Of a stretch of DNA of 64,000 bases, positions 59,186 to 64,000 are shown one piece after another. Origin of the DNA: Azolla caroliniana. Its lineage: Eukaryota > Polypodiophyta. Location of the stretch: assembly GCA_043228905.1 (NCBI GenBank), contig JBHGNT010000015.1, positions 16,926,001-16,990,000 of the forward strand, in the 5' to 3' direction. The notes under the pieces are model-generated. The model had not been told where the DNA came from. It ran no database searches and was given only the letters and a program-made list of their open reading frames with translations. How positions within the stretch are numbered: position 1 is the stretch's first letter; the number at the start of each line of letters is the position of its first letter. Made by a program: the position numbers and the translations under genes.

Positions 59186-62126
59186 AAACCCCATTTTTGA
59201 AATGGGTCCAACGGTAGAATCGGCTGGTGTGGCATGCGTGACTGTTCCATTGGTTGCCCCAGTCGTTGGCACAAATCGCACTGCCGGCAAAACTCGTGAG
59301 CATCTCTCTTTGTTGTTGGCCACCACAATCCACTTTGCCAAACTTTCCCTGCCGTGGAATCCCCGGCGTAGTGCCCCCCAGCTACTCCTTGGTGGGCCTC
59401 CTGAAGAACGACGTTCTTCTCGAATTGCCGAATCGCTCGGCACCATATGCCGTCCTAGCCTTTGTGGTAGAGAATGTCCGAGACGAGGCAAAAATTCCGG
59501 CTACGCACTGCTAGGCGTTTTCTCGTGTCAAGGGGCATGTGCTCGGGAGGTAAACCGGTAGTGAGAAAATGGGTCATCTCCGTGATCCATTCATTTTCGT
59601 TATCGTCTGGTATCGTGGTCAGGTTAAATAGGCTGGCGTCCGGTAGCTTGTTGTACGTTGTTTTCGCCGGTTCCCCTGACTCAAGACAGCTCAAGTAGTC
59701 GGCGACGACATGTTGTACCCCGGGTCGATGCTGAATCTGGAAATCAAACTCTTGGAGTAGGAGCATCCACCGAGCCAACCGTCCGGTGAGGGCTTGTTTA
59801 TTGACCAAATAAAGAAGGGCCGAGTGATCCACGTGAAAGGTAAATTTTCGGCCCAAGAGGTAATGCCGGAATTTATTGATGCTATAAATCATACTGAGGG
59901 CCTCCAGCTCGGTGGTGGAGTAATTCTTTTCCGCAGTCGAGAGCCGTTGGCTGGCGTAGTACACGGGCCTATACCAGTTTAAGGGGTGTGCATTGCATCA
60001 GGGCACTTCCAATGGCGATGTCCGAAGCATCTACGAAGACATGAAACGGTTCGGACCAAACCGGAGACTGGACCACCGGGGCATGTGACAACATTAGTTT
60101 TAGGGTCTGATAGGCCATGCCCTCGATTGACGTCCATTGGAAGGGAAAGCGATGGACTGCCGTGTGTAAAGGTGTCGCGAAATCGGCCAGGTGTCGTATC
60201 ATTCGGCTGTGCCACCGGATCTGTCCCAAAAAACGGCTTAGTGCCTTAGCGTTCGAGGGTGCAGTGGCGGTCAGGATTGCCTTTACTTTATCCGGGTCCA
60301 TAGTGAAGCCTTCTTGACTGACAATGTGGCCGAGAAGGTTGCCGCTGGTGACTAAGAACGCGCATTTCGCCGGGTTTAAGCTCAATCGAGCTTGGCAACA
60401 TCAGTCGAGGCAGAGTCGTAACTGGGTCATGTGTTCCCATCGATGGCCATACACGGCGAAATCGTCGAGAAAGACTTGCATGAACGCTGGGATGTAGTCA
60501 TGAAAGATTTCGGTGATGATGCGTTGGAACGTAGCCGGCGCCGTTTTTAGACCGAACATCATTACTTCTGCTACAAAAACACCCCATTCCGTGACGAAAG
60601 CGGTTTTCTCTTGATCCTCCGGGTGCATTCTTATCTGGTTATAGCCGCTGAACCCGTCGAGGAAACTGTAGCATTCGTGGCCGGCTACCGTGTCGAGGAT
60701 GCTGTCCGTGAATGGGAGAGGGAAACCGTCGATGACTGTTGCTGCGTTAAGCTTCCGATAGTCGACGCAGACGTGGATTTTTCCGTTCTTCTTTGGGACC
60801 ACTACAATCGGGCTCAGCCACGTGGCCCGTTTAATAGGGCGAATGAAGCCCACTCGGAGTAGTTTGTCGATTTCCTCTTTGATTTTAGCGGCGTAGTTGG
60901 GGTTCATCCTGTAGCGCCTTTGCTGAACCGGACGAGTGTCGGGTAAGATGTGAATTTGATGTTGGTAGTATTGAGGATCCAACCCCTTCATATCGGTGTA
61001 AGACCAAGCAAAAACATCCTGGTAGTCGGTGAGCAATCGTACGAGGCATGCCCGTTCTCCGGTTGGTAGATTATTGGCAATTTGTAACGTACGGGGATTC
61101 TCGTCCGAACCGAGGTTTATTGTTTCCAGGGTTGATGCTTTCACTCGTTGTGAAATGGCGAGTTCGCGTTCGAAAGCCTCCCGAGCATGATGTAGCTCGG
61201 CAACTGTGGTTGGATCTGGTTCATCTTGGGGTGGTGACTCCTCCGTGACTTCCTCGTCTTTAGGTGGGTCGATGGTTGGTAAGGCATTGATTTCGAAGAG
61301 AGGGATGATCGTGGGATGATCATCTAGGAAGTCATCGACCTCCTCATCGGCCAAACCGTCAAGCATATGGAACCCTTCCGCGTATAACGGCGAAGTGTTG
61401 AGGGCGACGGGGACTCGTTCTTCAGTGATGATTCAGACTTGTCTTGCCTCTTCGGAACGAGATCATGTTGCGTTGCCAATGTTGCTTGATATTCGCTGTA
61501 CGCAACCATGGTTGACCTAGTAACATTGGGTAGGCGCCTTGTGTCTCCAGTCTTAGCAAAATGGCCGAGATCGTGAACATGTGGCCTCCGAGTGTGAAGT
61601 CGAGATGGCGGATTAAACCAATGGGGCGAACGGAGTGGGTGTCGGCCATCCGAAGCCAAAAGGGGCATGGTTCCCATTGATTCAGGCCGAGGTTGTGACA
61701 CGTTGACTCGCTAATAACGTTTACGCCGGATCCGCCGTCGATGATGCATCCGTGCAGGTGTTGTCCCTTAATGATGATTCGCACGGCTGGGTTCTGAGAA
61801 TCCATGAGTGGTGGACCGGTTCCTGCTTTGGTGAGGTGTACCGGTGGCGTCACGGGCTTAGTATTGGCTTGGAGTGCCGCCAGGGTGTCCCGAAATCTCG
61901 GCATGAGTGGTAACAGTTTATGTAGGGGCAACGAGATGCGGGAGTTGGTAAGAACATCCCATAGCTGGTCGTCCTCCGACGATGTGGATGGTACCGAGGT
62001 TTGTGGTGCTTCACTGGGCCCGTCTCTCATGTCAGTTTGCATGCGTAGGGCATTATTTTTATTGGCCGTGTCGATCCATTCTTTTGCTGCCTGATGGACT
62101 TCATCTTGGATTTGCCACTGAGTAGT
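59186..62126 (-). pseudogene. Gypsy protease, RT, RNase H and integrase zinc finger
   Basis: Protease (62042-61422) has IIDGGSGVNVISE. RT (61366-60401) has VVVPKKNGKIHVCVDYRKLN, FGLKTAPATFQ and catalytic FLDDFAVYG. The thumb (60385-59969) and RNase H (59964-59455: YYASQRLSTAEKNYSTTELEAL, FHVDHSALLYL) follow. The integrase zinc finger (EAHQGVAGGHYAGD, FCRQCDLCQRLG) then runs into the solo LTR. Breaks: frameshift near 61435, TGA near 60401, frameshift near 59966, TAG near 59455. Confidence 0.9.
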
Positions 62127-63521
62127 CTACGCTTTACTCCGGGTAGTGACCGTTTGAACATCGGCCATGATACTGTTCATCGCGGGTGCCTTGCCACGGT
62201 TGGTTGTTGGACATTGCGTGGCGTAGTGGCTTGGTTGGTTACATTTAAAACATGTAACGTTGGCCGAGCTGCTGGTGTCTGCTCGGTCTGTGTGTGGAAG
62301 TTGCTGTTGTTGATTCTCAGTCTCGTTTGGTGGTGGGTTGTTCTGAGGTGCGTTGGAGTTGCGCTGGTCATTTTGAGGAGCGTCCCGTTGGCGGTTGTCG
62401 TTAGGTCTTCTTTTGTTGCGTGTGTTGCGGTTGCCGTTTCGCCGATCAATGCGTGAGTTCCGTCGGTCATATCGGTCATCGCGATCGTCATCATATCGAG
62501 CATAATCGTCGTGCCGGTCATCACGATAATGATCACGGCGGTCATCACGTCGGTAGTCGTCGTCTCGGCGCCGTCGATCCGGGGATCGCGGTCGGTCGTT
62601 ATCCTGGTCTCGGTAGACATATCGCTCGTCCTGTTGAGAGTATGTATTTCGTGGCTCAATCTGGCGGACCGGTGCCGCCGTTGTGCGGTTCAACATATTA
62701 TATTCGCACTGCTCGACCGTGTGAGCTCGAGACTGACAGATCGGACACTGTGGTCGGTGGGGACATTCGAGGGCCAGGTGCCCTGATCCTGAACACGCCA
62801 TGCATTGGAGAGCTTGGTGAAAGCGATTGTCCTCTTGGGGAAGAGCATTTTGTAAGGATGTCATCGAGAAGGCTGCACCGTGCTGGGTCCGATCGAGGGC
62901 AAGAACCCGCGCTATGACTTGTTCGATAGTATGGTTGGCGAAATTTGTAAGTGCGAGAGTCGTTTGGAGAGGCTCTCGTAAATTGGATAGGAAAGTGTCC
63001 GGTATATGTTGTGCCGAGACATCATCGGCCACTTGTCTGTAGAGATCCTGGAACCGGATCGTGAACTGCGCGACCGTTTCGTGCGGTTCCTGGCATATAG
63101 AGAAGAATTGCCGGAGCAGTTCCCGTTTAGGCACCTCGCGATGAAAAAGTTCAAGGAACTTTGTGCGCACGATTTGGAAAGTGGTGGCCTCTCCTATTTC
63201 GAGGCGAGAGTACCATGGTGCGGCCGGTCCATCGAGGGAGAGTGTGAACTCGGCAATCTTTGAGGCATCGATTTCGGCCGGTGTGAGGCGGTGCGTTGAG
63301 TGGTTGGCCTACCACGTGGATATGAAGGCACAGATGTGTGACTCCGCGTCTGGTCCGTCGGTGTATCGTGGGTATGGGTACGGCATGATGTTGTACTCTG
63401 GGTCTTCTGGTAGCACCGGAAAAGGGTTTAGTTCTGGTTGATTGACCTCCGGAGGGCTCGACGGGGGTTTTGGTGGTGAATCAGTTACTCGCGATCGAGT
63501 GTCCGGTGGCGAGGATTGCAC
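62127..63521 (-). pseudogene. Gypsy gag with Arg/Asp-rich tract and zinc fingers
   Basis: 63521-63309 reads an N-terminal Pro-rich part up to HICAFISTW, where a TAG interrupts. The capsid part then continues (LDGPAAPWYSRL, FLELFHREVPKRELLRQF). Past it are CMACSGSGHLALEC and CPICQSRAHTVEQC, a ~70-residue Arg/Asp-rich tract (about 62600-62390), and a CCHC knuckle CFKCNQPSHYATQC. It ends in a TAG at 62127-62129, with protease following in the same frame. That stop could be a decayed Gln codon or a genuine gag-pro readthrough stop. No convincing ATG was found for the N-terminus. Confidence 0.82.
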
Positions 63522-63691
63522 TGGGGAAGCCTCCGATTGCTCGGGAAAGGATTGGTCAGTGACCGCCGAGTCGGAAGTTCCTTCGACTGGCTCAGGGCGT
63601 CGGGCGGGTGGCCGAAACCTCGTGGTGCGAGAGGGCGCCGTAACGGCGGCTGGTGGTTACCTTCAATGAAGTTCGCTGTGCATTGACAGCT

Positions 63692-63707
63692 GTAACCGGG
63701 CATGCCA
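63692..63707 (-). other. Putative gypsy primer-binding site
   Basis: TGGCATGCCCGGTTAC on the - strand starts with TGG, 3 bp inside the presumed LTR edge at 63711. The matching tRNA was not identified. Confidence 0.5.
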
Positions 63708-63710
63708 AAT

Positions 63711-64000
63711 TGTGTTACCCGTTCCTTTGGGTGAACACCTTCGATAGATCCGCGGCTATCGGTATTCAAGGGTGTGGTACGTGAAGGCTCGTAACAGAGG
63801 CGTCATGAGAGAGACAATGCTCAGAGATAAAACACTAGCGAGATCTTGATAGGCGTGGGCAGCGCTGAAATCATAGGTATGAATCAAAGCACAGACACAT
63901 GGAGCAAACTGGGCACAAATTAGATATATTACTGCGACAGAAAAAGGATTACAGAACATGGCCTACGGCCGGTGACCTTACAAGATTATCTAGTTACGAG
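63711..64000 (-). repeat. Presumed gypsy 5' LTR (cut by the window end)
   Basis: It begins TGTGTTACCC on the + strand, next to the primer site and upstream of gag. No second LTR copy exists in the window for confirmation. Confidence 0.5.

Larger units (their letters stand above)
55146..64000 (-). mobile_element. Ty3/gypsy element, decayed, 3' LTR missing
   Basis: On the - strand the order is 5' LTR (from 63711, running out of the window), primer site (63692-63707), gag (63521-62127), protease, RT, RNase H, integrase (to 56794), then an extra ORF (56577-55146). Integrase after RNase H defines Ty3/gypsy. DGGSGVNV in protease and FLDDFAVYG in RT resemble the Athila/Tat side of the superfamily. 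No 3' LTR precedes the PPR relic, so that end is deleted. Integrase is split by nested solo LTRs (57701-59180). Confidence 0.88.

Noticed and set aside
1-64000. CRISPR array or prokaryotic operon
   Set aside because: Spliced plant genes, LTR elements and LINEs fill the window. The only regularly spaced repeats are minisatellites without unique spacers.

Overview
The window is nuclear DNA of a land plant, most likely a flowering plant. It holds two intact plant housekeeping genes in spliced form: a TOUGH/GPATCH1-type G-patch protein on the + strand and a UDP-glucose 6-dehydrogenase on the - strand. Between and inside them are Ty1/copia, Ty3/gypsy and LINE retrotransposons, copia primer sites complementary to initiator tRNA-Met, and many (CT)n/(CA)n microsatellites. 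I cannot name the species from sequence alone.

Layout. 1-1740: 5' end of a decayed copia element on the - strand (gag start, primer site, LTR), split by a solo LTR of a second copia family (472-1260). 1741-4740: AT-rich, no supported gene. 5281-29340: the TOUGH-like gene. I could assemble 17 coding exons into an uninterrupted 952-codon frame with a consistent phase at every junction. Its intron 2 is 12.9 kb and holds a three-level nest: copia (-), LINE (+) inside the copia leader, and a DNA transposon with a 10-bp target duplication exactly at the LINE ORF2 start. 29341-31322: gene-free, with a 179-bp tandem duplication. 31323-35290: UDP-glucose dehydrogenase (-), with an intronless 482-codon CDS, a 2.0-kb 5'UTR intron full of a degenerate ~42-bp repeat, and a microsatellite-packed promoter. 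35490-37060: tRNA-like/SINE-like sequence, a LINE 3' fragment and simple repeats. 37080-41980: AT-rich, nothing convincing. 41985-54540: a plant L1-type LINE whose 3' side becomes a modular tandem repeat, into which a 5,647-bp copia element (48707-54353) is inserted with a perfect TGTTT target duplication. 54545-55080: a pentatricopeptide-repeat gene relic. 55146-64000: a decayed gypsy element (-) lacking its 3' LTR. It carries an extra ~1.4-kb ORF downstream of integrase, and its integrase is interrupted by two nested solo LTRs of the same copia family seen at 472 and 48707.

The two host genes converge and act independently: one in nuclear RNA processing, the other in nucleotide-sugar supply for cell walls. 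The strongest structural story is the copia family with TGTTGGGAGACAGG LTR ends. One full-length copy and three solo LTRs all have perfect 5-bp target duplications, its LTR carries a ~54-bp minisatellite that varies between copies, and the coding damage in the full-length copy fits methyl-cytosine deamination. Splice sites, lost ancestral codons and insertion order are inferences from reading; no alignment or search was run.
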